A model generated the notes under the pieces. That model was given only the letters and a program-made list of their open reading frames with translations, had not been told where the DNA came from and did not search any database. A stretch of 64,000 bases of DNA, taken from PALSA-968 sp964387075. GTDB taxonomy: Bacteria > Bacteroidota > Bacteroidia > B-17B0 > Aurantibacillaceae. The stretch covers positions 128,180 through 192,179 of the forward strand of contig CAYLVB010000010.1 of the NCBI GenBank assembly GCA_964387075.1, written 5' to 3'. Shown here piece after piece: positions 50,762 through 60,398 of the stretch. The first letter of the stretch is position 1, and each line of letters opens with the position of its first letter. Position numbers and translations under genes: made by a program.

Positions 50762-52309
50762 ATGGCAAAAGCGAAGAAAGAGAAGAAAGAAGAGCAGAAG
50801 CCCTTTGAGCAGATGCTATGGCAGACTGCTGATAAACTGCGTAAAAATATTGATGCGGCTGAGTACAAGCACTACGTTCTTGGCCTGCTGTTTCTGAAGT
50901 ATGTGGCAGATGCCTTTGAGGAACTACACACCAAGATCGTGAACAAAGAAGGCGATCATGCCTATGATGACCCGGAAGATAAACTGGTTTACAGCTCCAA
51001 CTATGTGTTCTTTGTACCTAAAGAAGCTCGTTGGTCATACCTTGTAGGGCGAGCCAAACTACCTAGCATCGGTGAGGACATCGATAGCGCAATGGACCTG
51101 ATCGAAAAGGATAACACCAAACTACGTGGTGTACTGCCAAAGCAGTTTGCCAGCCCGAAGCTTGACAAGATGGTGTTAGGTGAACTCGTGGATCTCATCA
51201 ACAACATCAAGCTTGGTAACGAGGCCGCACGCATGAAGGACATGCTTGGCGTAGTGTACGAATACTTCCTTGGGCAGTTTGCCCTGGCAGAAGGCCGTAA
51301 GGGAGGACAGTTCTACACCCCTCGCTCTGTAGTACAGTTGCTAGTAGAGATGCTAGAACCAACCAAAGGAAAAGTATTCGACCCATGCTGTGGCTCTGGT
51401 GGTATGTTTGTGATGTCTGAGAAGTTTGTACTGGCCCATCAAGGCCGCATCGACGATATCACCATCTACGGCCAGGAAAGTAACCAGACTACATGGAGAC
51501 TAGCAGTAATGAACCTCGCTATTAGAGGCATTGACCCAGAGCAAGTAAAGTGGAACAATGAAGGAAGCTTCTTGAAGGACGCACATCCTGATCTTAAGGC
51601 AGACTACATCATAGCTAACCCACCGTTTAACGTGTCTGACTGGAATGGCGAGCTCTTAAGAGGTGATGGAAGATGGAAGTATGGAGTGCCTCCAAGCGGT
51701 AACGCTAACTATGCGTGGCTACAACACATGTTGTACCACCTGAGCCCGAAAGGTAAAGCAGGTGTTGTACTAAGTAAAGGAGCACTCACAACTAAACAGA
51801 GCGGAGAGTACGAGATTAGAAAAGCCATGATAGAAGATGGTGTAATAGACTGTATTGTAAACCTGCCAGCAAAGTTGTTCCTGAATACGCAGATACCTGC
51901 TGGCTTGTGGTTTCTTAACAGGGACACTACACGAAAAAACAAAGGGAAGATACTCTTCATAGATGCACGTAACCTCGGGCACCTGATTAGTCGTAAGACG
52001 CGTGAGTTCACCAATGAAGATGTTGCTAGGGTAGCGGACACCTATCATCACTGGATGAAAGGTGATAAGAAGTATGAAGATATATCCGGCTTCTGTAAAG
52101 CTGTTAGTGTTGCCGAGGTAGAGAAGATGGACTTTGTGTTAACCCCCGGAAGATACATAGGCTTGCCTGATGAAGAGGATGACTTCAACTTTACAGAACG
52201 GTTCTCTAAGCTTAATGCCGAGTTACAAGACCAGATGACCCAGGAGACTGAGTTGAACAAGCGCATAAAGACAAACTTAGCCAGCTTGAAGGAGGTAGAA
52301 AGTGTCTAA
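50762..52309 (+). CDS. hsdM: type I restriction-modification methyltransferase subunit (adenine-N6)
   Basis: From the ATG at 50762 the 515-residue protein has the N-terminal helical HsdM domain (QKPFEQMLWQTADKLRKNID), GGQFYTPRSVVQLLVEMLEP, SAM motif I VFDPCCGSGGMFVMSEKFV and motif IV YIIANPPFNVSDW (NPPF), the adenine-N6 signature. It ends with a coiled coil. With HsdS it methylates the recognition sequence; two HsdM per HsdS. The stop overlaps the hsdS start by 8 bp. The promoter box is 20 bp upstream. Confidence 0.95.
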   Translation: MAKAKKEKKEEQKPFEQMLWQTADKLRKNIDAAEYKHYVLGLLFLKYVADAFEELHTKIVNKEGDHAYDDPEDKLVYSSNYVFFVPKEARWSYLVGRAKLPSIGEDIDSAMDLIEKDNTKLRGVLPKQFASPKLDKMVLGELVDLINNIKLGNEAARMKDMLGVVYEYFLGQFALAEGRKGGQFYTPRSVVQLLVEMLEPTKGKVFDPCCGSGGMFVMSEKFVLAHQGRIDDITIYGQESNQTTWRLAVMNLAIRGIDPEQVKWNNEGSFLKDAHPDLKADYIIANPPFNVSDWNGELLRGDGRWKYGVPPSGNANYAWLQHMLYHLSPKGKAGVVLSKGALTTKQSGEYEIRKAMIEDGVIDCIVNLPAKLFLNTQIPAGLWFLNRDTTRKNKGKILFIDARNLGHLISRKTREFTNEDVARVADTYHHWMKGDKKYEDISGFCKAVSVAEVEKMDFVLTPGRYIGLPDEEDDFNFTERFSKLNAELQDQMTQETELNKRIKTNLASLKEVESV

Positions 52310-53522
52310 GTGGAAAACATATCCTCTCGGAGAACTGATAAAAATTCAGCGGGGGCATGACCTCCCGCAAACTGAATTTGTGGAGGGGCCTTATCTTGTT
52401 GCAGGATCAAACGGCCCTATCGGCTATCATAATGCGTACACCACGAAAGGACCTAGTATAACAATCGGACGTAGTGGTAATAGTATCGGTAGAGTACACT
52501 ATTATGAGACTGACTTTTGGGCGCACAACACAACTCTATATGCTAAAGAGTTCCACCACACATTCGCGAAGTATATATATTACTTATTCAAGACGGCTGG
52601 TTTCGCTAGCCATGACTCTGGTAGTGCTGTTCCCTCACTCAACAGAAACCATATCTATGGAGAAACGTTTCTGATACCACCTCTTCAAGAACAACAAGCG
52701 ATTGTTGAAGTGCTCAGTAGCCTTGATGATAAGATAGTCCTCTTAAAACGCAACAATATAACACTTCAGCAGATATGCGAGACTCTCTTCAGACAGTGGT
52801 TCGTAGAGTATGAGTTCCCCCTAGATGATACAAGAACCTATAGAGCGAGTGGTGGTAAACTTATAACATCAGTGATAGGTGATATTCCTGCTGCATGGAA
52901 AACTAGCACTATTGCTGAGTTTATCTCTATAATAGAGACCGGAAGAAGGCCAAAGGGTGGAGTGGGTGAACTATCGTACGGGGTTCCTTCTATTGGGGCT
53001 GAAAACGTGAAGTCCCTGGGTGTATATAACTACGCTAAGACGAAGTATATTAGTGAGGAATATTACCAGAAAATGAATGCCGGGAAACTCCAAAACAGAG
53101 ATATTCTCGTGTACAAAGATGGAGGTGTTCCTGGAACCTTTATTCCACATCTAACTATGGTAGGAGAAGGGTTCCCTTATAAGACGATGGCCATAAACGA
53201 ACATGTCTTCAGACTTGTGGCAAAAGAAAGTTATTGTCAGAACTACTTGTTTTTCTGGCTGACCACAGATTATATCATGGGTGAACTTGCAGAAAGAGGC
53301 ACTGGTGCCGCTATACCTGGTATAAACTCAACACAGATGAAAGAGATACCAATCTTACTTCCAGAAAATAACCTGGTAAAAAAGTTCGATGCCCTAGTCG
53401 AACCGCTTATAAAAAAGATACTCGCCAATGGGACACAGATCAATAATCTTAGCGCACTTCGGGATACTCTTTTGCCAAAACTCATGTCAGGAAAAGTATG
53501 TGTAGAGCAAACTAAAGTATGA
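52302..53522 (+). CDS. hsdS: type I restriction-modification specificity subunit
   Basis: The 406-residue protein has two target-recognition domains. TRD1 (about 1-145) has WKTYPLGELIKIQRGHDLPQ and IPPLQEQQAIVEVLSSLDDK, then the spacer helix IVLLKRNNITLQQICETLFR; TRD2 (about 190-365) begins SVIGDIPAAWKTSTIAEFIS and ends IPILLPENNLVKKFDALVEP, followed by the C-terminal helix INNLSALRDTLLPKLMSGKV. The specificity sequence cannot be predicted. The ATG overlaps hsdM by 8 bp and the stop overlaps hsdR by 4 bp (ATGA). Confidence 0.93.
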   Translation: MSKWKTYPLGELIKIQRGHDLPQTEFVEGPYLVAGSNGPIGYHNAYTTKGPSITIGRSGNSIGRVHYYETDFWAHNTTLYAKEFHHTFAKYIYYLFKTAGFASHDSGSAVPSLNRNHIYGETFLIPPLQEQQAIVEVLSSLDDKIVLLKRNNITLQQICETLFRQWFVEYEFPLDDTRTYRASGGKLITSVIGDIPAAWKTSTIAEFISIIETGRRPKGGVGELSYGVPSIGAENVKSLGVYNYAKTKYISEEYYQKMNAGKLQNRDILVYKDGGVPGTFIPHLTMVGEGFPYKTMAINEHVFRLVAKESYCQNYLFFWLTTDYIMGELAERGTGAAIPGINSTQMKEIPILLPENNLVKKFDALVEPLIKKILANGTQINNLSALRDTLLPKLMSGKVCVEQTKV

Positions 53523-56500
53523 GCAGACTGTATGAAGATGACATAGAGAAGTGGATGGTAGAGACCCTTGAACAAAAGGGTCTTCGATATATTAAGCAAG
53601 ATACTCTTGACCCGGATAAACCTGATGCATTACGCCCTTCCTATCATGGCGTTGTCATAGAGGCACACCTGTTGGATGCTCTACAGAGAATAAACACCCA
53701 TCTTCCTACTAGTGCTATAAAACAGGCGGCTAGGGATGTGATGGATGTTGTTGCCAAAGGAGACCTGATTACTGCGAACCAAATCTTCCATAAAATGCTT
53801 GTTGATGGTGTCGGCACAGATGTGAAAATAGCAGGAGAAGATCGTACCCAAGCGGCGCGGTTAATCGATGTGCATAAACCCGAGAACAACCACTGGTATG
53901 TAACACACCAGCTAACAGTCATTGGCAACGGCCAGGAGAAGAGACCTGATGTCATCCTCTACTTGAATGGCCTTCCCCTGATCGTGGTTGAGCTAAAGAA
54001 CGCTACCGACGAGAATGCCACTATAGATAAAGCCTACAACCAGCTACAGACATACCACAACACCATACCTGACCTCTTTGTGTACAACTGTTTTGAGATC
54101 ATCTCTGATGGGCTTGAAGCAAGGGTTGGCACTATCACTAGTGACATATCCCGCTTCATGGCTTGGAAGACTGCTGATGGTAAAACTGAAGCATCCCGTC
54201 TTGTAAGCGAGTTAGAGGTAATGATGGAAGGCCTGCTATCACCGCAAGTGATGGAAGACCTCATCCACAACTTCATCGTGTTTGAAGCCTTTAGCAAAGA
54301 GAACCCCAAGACTAAGGTGGTAACAGTGGGTGTAATAAAGAAGATAGCTGCCTACCACCAGTACTATGCTGTACGTAAAGCACTCATCCGTACAAGAACA
54401 GCAAGCCAGGAAGGTGGTAACAAAAAAGGTGGTGTGGTATGGCACACCCAAGGATCAGGTAAGTCCCTCTCCATGGTATTCTTCACCGGGCTCTTGGTAA
54501 AGTCCCTTGACAACCCAACTATTGTAGTGATCACAGACAGAAACGATCTTGATGGTCAACTGTGGGAAACCTTCGCCAACTGTTCTCATCTGCTCAGACA
54601 GGTGCCGTTGCAAGTAGAGAATCGTGCTGAACTCATCAAGGAACTGGACAACCGACAGTCAGGTGGCATATTCTTCACTACTATACAAAAGTTCTTGCCG
54701 GAAGATGGAAGTGTCTTGTTCCAAAAACTATCTGACAGAAGGAATATCATAGTGATAGCAGACGAGGCTCACAGGACACAGTATGGTTTTGAAGCCAAAA
54801 CCCGCTATGTGAAAGATGAACATGGCAACGAGGTAGGGACAACCATCAGCTATGGTTTTGCTAAGCACATGCATAACGCTCTTCCTAATGCAACCTTCGT
54901 CGGATTCACAGGAACTCCTGTAGAGACCACAGATAAAAATACTGAAGCAGTCTTTGGTACATATATTGACGTGTATGATATAGAGCGTGCAGTAAGGGAT
55001 AAGGCCACAGTACCCATCTACTACGACAACCGCTTTGTGAAGGTGAAGCTTGACGAGTACCAACTCGATAGCATGGAGAAGGAAATCACCAAGGCTGCAG
55101 AAGGCATACCAGAGTACATTGCCAAGAGTACGATGGAGAAAGCTATTAGACAGGAAGCCATTGTTGGTCACCCTGATCGTCTTAGAAAGATAGCAAAGGA
55201 TATCATCACACACTTTGAAGACCGCGAGAAGGTTTTTGCAGGTAAGGCGATGATAGTGTGTGTTACACGTAGGGTTGCTGTTTCTCTCTACAACCAGATA
55301 GTTGATCTTCGTCCTGAGTGGCACCATGAGGATGATGCAGACGGCAGTATAAAAGTGATCATGACCGGAAGTTCGGCTGATGAGGTATTCCTACAACCGC
55401 ATATCCGTAACAAAAAGAATCGCACACTCATCTCCGATCGCCTGAAGGATGAACACGATATACTTAAGATGGTGATCGTGGTGGACATGTGGCTGACAGG
55501 TTTCGATGCACCTGTCCTGCATACCATGTACCTTGACAAAGACATGGCTGGTCATAACCTGATGCAGGCCATAGCACGGGTGAACCGGGTGTTCAAAGAC
55601 AAACCTGGCGGGTTGGTTGTAGACTATGTACCTGTAACCGGACAACTAAAAGATGCCCTGAAAACCTACACCGAGAGCAGAGGTGAGGGTACCATTACTC
55701 TTGATATTGCCCAGGCGGTTGGACTGATGCTCACCAAGCTCGAAGTTGTACGGGATATGTACCACGGCTTCCAGTACGACGAGTACTTCACGGCAACTAC
55801 TCAGAGGAAGCTCAACATTATTCTTGAAGCAGAAGACCACATACTCGGACTAGAAGATGGTAAGGAGCGTTACCTGAGAGAAGTTACTGCACTTAGTAAA
55901 GCGTATGCTCTGGCTAAGTCCGAACCGGAAGCCAAAGAGATCACTGATGAAGTGGCCTTCTTCCAAGCAGTAAAAGCACGGCTGGCAAAGTTCGATATGC
56001 AAGTGACAGGACAGCAGCGCAGAGATTTTGAAGAAACTATCCGTGGCATGGTGGAATCCGCTGTGATGTCCGATTGTATTGTCAACCTGCTGGATCAGGC
56101 TGGTATGGATAAGCCGGAGATATCGATCTTCAGCGAGGGTTTCATGGAAGAAGTACGCAACATGAAGCAGAAGAATGTTGCGATAGAACTACTCAAGAAA
56201 CTACTGGCTGACCAGATCAGGATAAGGTTCGCGCGTAACATGGTTATAAACCGCAGCTTCACCGAGCGACTACGAGATGCTATCAGCAAGTACAACCTCA
56301 AGAGCATAACTGCGTTGGAGATGATGGAACTCCTGTTGGAGATATCAAAGGACGTTAACCAGGAAACAGAGAAAGCCAAGGAGCTTGGCTTAACCCCTAC
56401 AGAGAAAGCTTTTTATGATGCACTCGCCTGCAACAAGTCTGCCGTAGACATGATGGGAGACAAAAAACTGCTGGAGATAGCAAAGGAGCTTGTACAACGA

Positions 56501-56671
56501 GTTAGGAAGAGTACCACTATAGACTGGACTGTCCGGCAGTCAGCCAAGGATAAAGTAAAATTAGAAGTGAAACGAGTGCTCCGCTTTCACAAATACCCAC
56601 CGGATGATGAACCACGTGCTACTGATACTGTGCTAGAGCAAGCAGAGATGCATGCGGAAGACTTAGTATGA
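53519..56671 (+). CDS. hsdR: type I restriction-modification endonuclease/translocase subunit
   Basis: The 1050-residue protein has the N-terminal nuclease core RPDVILYLNGLPLIVVELKN (the Asp and E-x-K pattern of PD-(D/E)xK), then the SF2 motor with Walker A WHTQGSGKSLSMVFFTG, IADEAHRTQYGFEAKTRYVK (DEAH) and FVGFTGTPVETTDKNT. Motif VI is in HNLMQAIARVNRVFKDKPGG. The C-terminal helical domain starts about 720 and links to the HsdM/HsdS core. Like EcoR124-type HsdR it cuts unmethylated DNA after translocation. It ends with an ATGA overlap to the next gene. Confidence 0.95.
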   Translation: MSRLYEDDIEKWMVETLEQKGLRYIKQDTLDPDKPDALRPSYHGVVIEAHLLDALQRINTHLPTSAIKQAARDVMDVVAKGDLITANQIFHKMLVDGVGTDVKIAGEDRTQAARLIDVHKPENNHWYVTHQLTVIGNGQEKRPDVILYLNGLPLIVVELKNATDENATIDKAYNQLQTYHNTIPDLFVYNCFEIISDGLEARVGTITSDISRFMAWKTADGKTEASRLVSELEVMMEGLLSPQVMEDLIHNFIVFEAFSKENPKTKVVTVGVIKKIAAYHQYYAVRKALIRTRTASQEGGNKKGGVVWHTQGSGKSLSMVFFTGLLVKSLDNPTIVVITDRNDLDGQLWETFANCSHLLRQVPLQVENRAELIKELDNRQSGGIFFTTIQKFLPEDGSVLFQKLSDRRNIIVIADEAHRTQYGFEAKTRYVKDEHGNEVGTTISYGFAKHMHNALPNATFVGFTGTPVETTDKNTEAVFGTYIDVYDIERAVRDKATVPIYYDNRFVKVKLDEYQLDSMEKEITKAAEGIPEYIAKSTMEKAIRQEAIVGHPDRLRKIAKDIITHFEDREKVFAGKAMIVCVTRRVAVSLYNQIVDLRPEWHHEDDADGSIKVIMTGSSADEVFLQPHIRNKKNRTLISDRLKDEHDILKMVIVVDMWLTGFDAPVLHTMYLDKDMAGHNLMQAIARVNRVFKDKPGGLVVDYVPVTGQLKDALKTYTESRGEGTITLDIAQAVGLMLTKLEVVRDMYHGFQYDEYFTATTQRKLNIILEAEDHILGLEDGKERYLREVTALSKAYALAKSEPEAKEITDEVAFFQAVKARLAKFDMQVTGQQRRDFEETIRGMVESAVMSDCIVNLLDQAGMDKPEISIFSEGFMEEVRNMKQKNVAIELLKKLLADQIRIRFARNMVINRSFTERLRDAISKYNLKSITALEMMELLLEISKDVNQETEKAKELGLTPTEKAFYDALACNKSAVDMMGDKKLLEIAKELVQRVRKSTTIDWTVRQSAKDKVKLEVKRVLRFHKYPPDDEPRATDTVLEQAEMHAEDLV

Positions 56672-58707
56672 AACAACCGAAGCTAAAAGACGGGAGTCTC
56701 ATCAAGGCAGACAAGGCTAACTCTACTGGAGGCATAGATTGGGTTATCGCTCATGGTAAGAAAATCGGCGAGGTATTCGCAGAACTTCCGCAGGGCATCA
56801 TAGACAAAACACAAACAGGCATTGGTGGGACGAGCTGTGAACTGGATGCGAGTAGGAACTCTATCATAGTGCAACCGTATATTCCAACTGCTCAAGCAAA
56901 AGCTAACATACCTACCTGGGAAAAAGGATACACTGTGTACTTTTATGAGAAGGGCACTAAGACCGTGCAACAACCCAAAGGCCCGAGTGGCAAACTCTCT
57001 ACAAAGCCAATCCTCGAGAGTGACCTCCGTTTAAGAGTGTATATAAAAGCATGCTCGGATCAGAAGAACCCTATAAAAATAACTTGCGTTACTGATCAAC
57101 TACCACATTTAAAGGATGCCCTCAACAGGGTAAAACCAAACTCCTTCCTTGGGTTTCACCTTGTGCTTGACGAAATAGACTCCCTCCAAGAGCAGAGTAA
57201 CTTCAGGCCAGCTATGGAGCCATGTTTCCAAATATATAAGGAGCATCCAGAAGATCAGCGAACCATGATCACTGCTACCCTTAAGAAGCTCCATGATCCA
57301 GACTTAAGCAGTGAGCCTATTTCAACAATAAAAGAGCACGGCGCTAGAAAGAAAACCTTAGCCCTTGTGGTAACGGGTGACACCATAGAGGAAATCATCA
57401 AACAAATCGAGGTTCGCCTAACCACAAACCCCAACGACAAGATATTTGTTGCCTGTAACCACATAGGGCGGGCGGTGGAGGCCATCGGCAGCCTTGAACA
57501 ATTACAGGTTATAAAGGGCAGGAGCATGAAGCTTCTTTGTAGTAAGGACAGAAAATCGGAGGCAGGTATCTTTTATGGCGAGCTCTTGCCTGGTGGTATT
57601 CTTCCTGCAACTATAAACTTTGTTACAGCAGCGTACTTCACAGGCTTCGACTTGAACGAAGATTGTCACTGCTATATCCTGGCGGAGAATATGACTCCCT
57701 CGTTGCGCTTGTCACCAACAGTCATCTATCAGATAAGTGGTCGATGTAGGAAGAAGTTACTCTCAGCCTCTCTTATACTTCGGCATACTCCAGGGCAGAA
57801 GGTGCCAGAGTACGGGTACCAAGAGCTACTCAAACATGCAGAAGAAGTCAAGGAGGGCAGAGCCTTCATTGAAAAGCTGCGTTCTTCTCAAAATCCTGTC
57901 ACTAGGGCTAGTGCAGGTGCTATAGAGAACATCTACCTCGAAGGAACAGATGTGTATCCATCAGTCACCTACAAGGAGCGAGATGGGGCACTGGTTGTTT
58001 CATACCTTAAGATAGACAACTGGATCGAGCAGCTTGCAACCATGAAAGCCTATCTCACAGTTGACTTTCTAAGAAAAAAGCTACAGGATAGGTTTAAAGT
58101 TACTGATGCTGGCAAGCTACACTTGACCGGAGCAGAGAAACAGAAGTTGAAGATTGATGTAGGGCAAAGAGGAGATGATCTTATCGGAAAGCTGAAGGCC
58201 ATTGACAGAGGTGTCGACTATAACCAAGCCATCAAACAAGTTCGTAAAGAGATACCCAGCCCTGTGCAACCTTTTGAACAGCTACTGTGCGATACTTATC
58301 TTCAAGGCTGCTCGACCCCCGCAGTAGATTTGCGGAAGTTGGTTATCGCCATGGACAAAGTAGTGAAGACTGGAACGTATGCACATGGTTTGAAGCTGTT
58401 GTTGGTGCACCTACAGCATATCAGCTACAGCGAAGCACAGTCGACAATCCAGGGTGAGTTAGAGCTTCAGTTCAGGAAAGGTGAGGAGTTCACTGTTAGC
58501 CAGCTGGAGCAGCGTTGTAGAAAGTATGCCAACCTGCTGACTGACTTGGCTAAGACTCTTGACCCTAAGACTAAGTCTGCTATCAAGGTCCTCAAAACCC
58601 GTCCGCTCATGGTCAGAGATAGCCTTCTTACCTTCAAGAAACGTCATACCAAACTTGGGGTAAAGTATGTGATAGACGGCTATAAGCCATACGACGTAAT
58701 AAGCTGA
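56668..58707 (+). CDS. degenerate SF2-helicase-like protein, fourth gene of the hsd operon
   Basis: The 679-residue protein overlaps hsdR by 4 bp (ATGA), so it is in the same operon. An SF2-like core is visible: DKTQTGIGGTSCELDASRNS (a P-loop-like motif with Gly-Gly-Thr instead of Gly-Lys-Thr), IIVQPYIPTAQAKA, LGFHLVLDEIDSLQEQ (DEID, Walker B), RTMITATLKKLHD (TAT, motif III), TGFDLNEDCHCYILAENMTP and VIYQISGRCRKKLLSA (QxxGR, motif VI). The Lys of Walker A is missing. The C-terminal 250 residues are helical. I do not know a family with this exact role. It might assist HsdR, act on invading DNA, or be a second defence function. Confidence 0.72.
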   Translation: MKQPKLKDGSLIKADKANSTGGIDWVIAHGKKIGEVFAELPQGIIDKTQTGIGGTSCELDASRNSIIVQPYIPTAQAKANIPTWEKGYTVYFYEKGTKTVQQPKGPSGKLSTKPILESDLRLRVYIKACSDQKNPIKITCVTDQLPHLKDALNRVKPNSFLGFHLVLDEIDSLQEQSNFRPAMEPCFQIYKEHPEDQRTMITATLKKLHDPDLSSEPISTIKEHGARKKTLALVVTGDTIEEIIKQIEVRLTTNPNDKIFVACNHIGRAVEAIGSLEQLQVIKGRSMKLLCSKDRKSEAGIFYGELLPGGILPATINFVTAAYFTGFDLNEDCHCYILAENMTPSLRLSPTVIYQISGRCRKKLLSASLILRHTPGQKVPEYGYQELLKHAEEVKEGRAFIEKLRSSQNPVTRASAGAIENIYLEGTDVYPSVTYKERDGALVVSYLKIDNWIEQLATMKAYLTVDFLRKKLQDRFKVTDAGKLHLTGAEKQKLKIDVGQRGDDLIGKLKAIDRGVDYNQAIKQVRKEIPSPVQPFEQLLCDTYLQGCSTPAVDLRKLVIAMDKVVKTGTYAHGLKLLLVHLQHISYSEAQSTIQGELELQFRKGEEFTVSQLEQRCRKYANLLTDLAKTLDPKTKSAIKVLKTRPLMVRDSLLTFKKRHTKLGVKYVIDGYKPYDVIS

Positions 58708-58884
58708 AAACCAACTTATAATGGGTGATGACTGAAAAGGGATATACTCTTAAGAACATCAATCTCAATCATCACCCTACCTCGACCAGGAAGATAAGTA
58801 GTCTAGCATCTCCTGGAAGCTGAGATAAGGTCCAAGATGGTGTTAAAAAATACTAGGCGAGCACCAGCTAGTCAGCAAAATACT
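58708..58884. other. gene-free stretch with an inverted repeat
   Basis: GGGTGATGA (58723-58731) and TCATCACCC (58769-58777) form a 9-bp perfect dyad with a 37-nt loop, 15 bp after the stop of the helicase-like gene. CCAGGA and TCCTGG recur nearby (about 58792-58820). Nothing else is visible before the promoter box at 58885. Confidence 0.4.
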
Positions 58885-58892
58885 TACCTTTG
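58885..58892 (+). promoter_or_regulatory. -7 promoter box of the protease module
   Basis: TACCTTTG matches TAnnTTTG exactly. It ends 4 bp before an ATG at 58897, so the mRNA would begin around that codon. The next in-frame ATG at 58909 is the more likely start. Confidence 0.55.
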
Positions 58893-58908
58893 GTAGATGG
58901 AAGATCAC

Positions 58909-59094
58909 ATGAAAAAGAAGGGACCAAAAAAACCTGAGCTTACTACCGAAGAGGTCTTCAGGCTCTTGGATGAGGCTAGTGCTCGATACGAGAAGTACCT
59001 AGAGGTAACAACCTATGTGGCTGACTCCTTAGTCCAGACGTACGACCCGATAAAAAGGGACATCAACGCACCCTTAACCCTATTGTGTAAGTAA
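58909..59094 (+). CDS. small helical protein encoded before the SDH-type protease
   Basis: From ATG 58909 the product is 61 residues; an in-frame ATG at 58897 would add MEDH but lies right at the promoter. It begins MKKKGPKKPELTTEEVFRLL, is helical in the middle (DEASARYEKYLEVTTYVADS) and ends with YDPIKRDINAPLTLLCK. It stops 2 bp before the protease ATG, so the two are surely co-translated. Possibly a partner, substrate or antitoxin-like protein for the protease; no family recognised. Confidence 0.6.
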   Translation: MKKKGPKKPELTTEEVFRLLDEASARYEKYLEVTTYVADSLVQTYDPIKRDINAPLTLLCK

Positions 59095-59096
59095 CT

Positions 59097-60029
59097 ATGC
59101 CTACATGGGGTGACCTACTACAAGAGTTTGGAAGGATCATCGATCCAGCTCAAAAAAGCCAGTGGCTTGCAAACACCCTTAACCAGAAGCTTAATGATGT
59201 AAGCCGTCTCCGAGATGACAAGAATGTTATCTTATATGGATCGGCTTTTTTACAAAAACCCATGGCTCCTGGAGCTCTACTTCAGATCAACAACGAAGAC
59301 ATTAATGGGTTCATGACCATGATACACGGAATGGATGTGAATCGGGGGCTAACCCTAATACTTCATACCCCTGGAGGAGTAACTAATTCTACTGAGTCTA
59401 TTGTTGCCTATCTTCGCTCCAAGTTTACGAGCATAGAAGTTATTGTACCAACATTCGCCATGTCGGCGGGCACCATGATCAGCCTTGCAGCCGACAGGAT
59501 TATTCTCGGGCGACAGAGCCAGCTTGGTCCTATAGACCCGCAGATGCCTGGCAATGGCAGGATCGTATCTGCAATAGCCATTATAGATCAGTTTGAGAGA
59601 GCGAAGGCTGAGATAACAGTAGATAATACCGCAGCCCATGTTTGGGCACCAATACTGAACTCACTAGGTCCAGCTCTTCTCCAAGAAGCTCAAAACGCCC
59701 TAGACTATTCTGAGCAGATAGTTGCTGAATGGCTGGAGAAATACATGTTCGGAGATCAACAGAATGCTCGGGAGAAGGCTGCCAAAGTAGCAAAATATTT
59801 CAGCCGAGGATCCGACCCAAACCATAGAAAAAAAAGCCATGGACGCCGTATTGATAGGCAGGAGGCTGCAGGGCAAGGAGTAGTAATCGAAGAGCTTGAG
59901 CAGAGTCAAGATTTACAAGAGGCAGCCTTGACTGCTTACCACCTGATGACAATCGCCTTTGAGACAAGCCCGAGTGTTCGTCTTATGGCCAACAGCCTTG
60001 GCAAAACTTGGTTGAAAAACGTCCAGTAA
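59097..60029 (+). CDS. SDH/ClpP-fold serine protease
   Basis: The 310-residue protein has the ClpP-crotonase fold motifs of the serine-dehydrogenase-proteinase (SDH) family: LTLILHTPGGVTNSTESIVA near residue 85 (oxyanion GG), IVPTFAMSAGTMISLAADRI with the nucleophile Ser in AMSAGT near 125, and RQSQLGPIDPQMPGN near 145, where the conserved D supports a catalytic dyad/triad. It has no signal peptide or membrane helix, so it should be cytoplasmic and not a signal-peptide peptidase. The C-terminal part (200-310) has KAAKVAKYFSRGSDPN. It starts 2 bp after the small helical gene. Role inferred: proteolytic effector or processing enzyme of the island. Confidence 0.85.
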   Translation: MPTWGDLLQEFGRIIDPAQKSQWLANTLNQKLNDVSRLRDDKNVILYGSAFLQKPMAPGALLQINNEDINGFMTMIHGMDVNRGLTLILHTPGGVTNSTESIVAYLRSKFTSIEVIVPTFAMSAGTMISLAADRIILGRQSQLGPIDPQMPGNGRIVSAIAIIDQFERAKAEITVDNTAAHVWAPILNSLGPALLQEAQNALDYSEQIVAEWLEKYMFGDQQNAREKAAKVAKYFSRGSDPNHRKKSHGRRIDRQEAAGQGVVIEELEQSQDLQEAALTAYHLMTIAFETSPSVRLMANSLGKTWLKNVQ

Positions 60030-60067
60030 GCTTCCGGGTGGGCCACTAGGTCACTTCACTACCCCAG

Positions 60068-60313
60068 CTAATTCCCTTTTTTTATAGTCACCTCCTTCTG
60101 AAAGGCGAAGAACTTGGAAACAGGGCATCCGATGGCAGTGCTAAGTTTAAACAGGGTTTCAGCAGTGACATTCGCCCTACCCTTTTCTATCCTAGTGAGG
60201 TTACCCCGCTCGATATCACACTCATGTGCAACGGCAGTCTGAGTAAGATTCTTTCTCTGCCGTTCTTTAGCGATGGTAAGGCCTAACTCTTTTAAGAACT
60301 CTGCTTTTGTCAT
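60068..60313 (-). CDS. XRE-family helix-turn-helix regulator
   Basis: From the ATG at 60313 the product is 81 residues, starting MTKAEFLKELGLTIAKERQR. KNLTQTAVAHECDIERGNLT followed by RIEKGRANVTAETLFKLSTA is a clear HTH_3/XRE domain (helices 2-3 with the Thr-Gln start and the R-I-E-x-G turn). The end IGCPVSKFFAFQKEVTIKK is a short helix. It is a small repressor, probably of itself and the divergent gene at 60426; two dyads lie in the shared 112-bp region. An upstream in-frame start would extend it by nine residues. Confidence 0.88.
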   Translation of the reverse strand: MTKAEFLKELGLTIAKERQRKNLTQTAVAHECDIERGNLTRIEKGRANVTAETLFKLSTAIGCPVSKFFAFQKEVTIKKGN

Positions 60314-60337
60314 GGTAATCCCTGAGAGGGGATGCCC

Positions 60338-60354
60338 CAAAAGTTCAAGTTTTG
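60338..60354. promoter_or_regulatory. candidate XRE operator 1
   Basis: CAAAAGTTCAAGTTTTG is a near-perfect dyad (seven of eight base pairs match around a central C). It lies 25 bp upstream of the XRE start. Confidence 0.4.
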
Positions 60355-60366
60355 TCTGTAAAACAA

Positions 60367-60384
60367 GCTATCTTATAGGATAGC
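60367..60384. promoter_or_regulatory. candidate XRE operator 2
   Basis: GCTATC and GATAGC are perfect 6-bp arms with a 6-bp spacer (GCTATCTTATAGGATAGC). It lies just upstream of the -7 box of the divergent gene, a place where a bound repressor would block that promoter. Confidence 0.45.
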
Positions 60385-60398
60385 AAGTAGAAAAGCTG

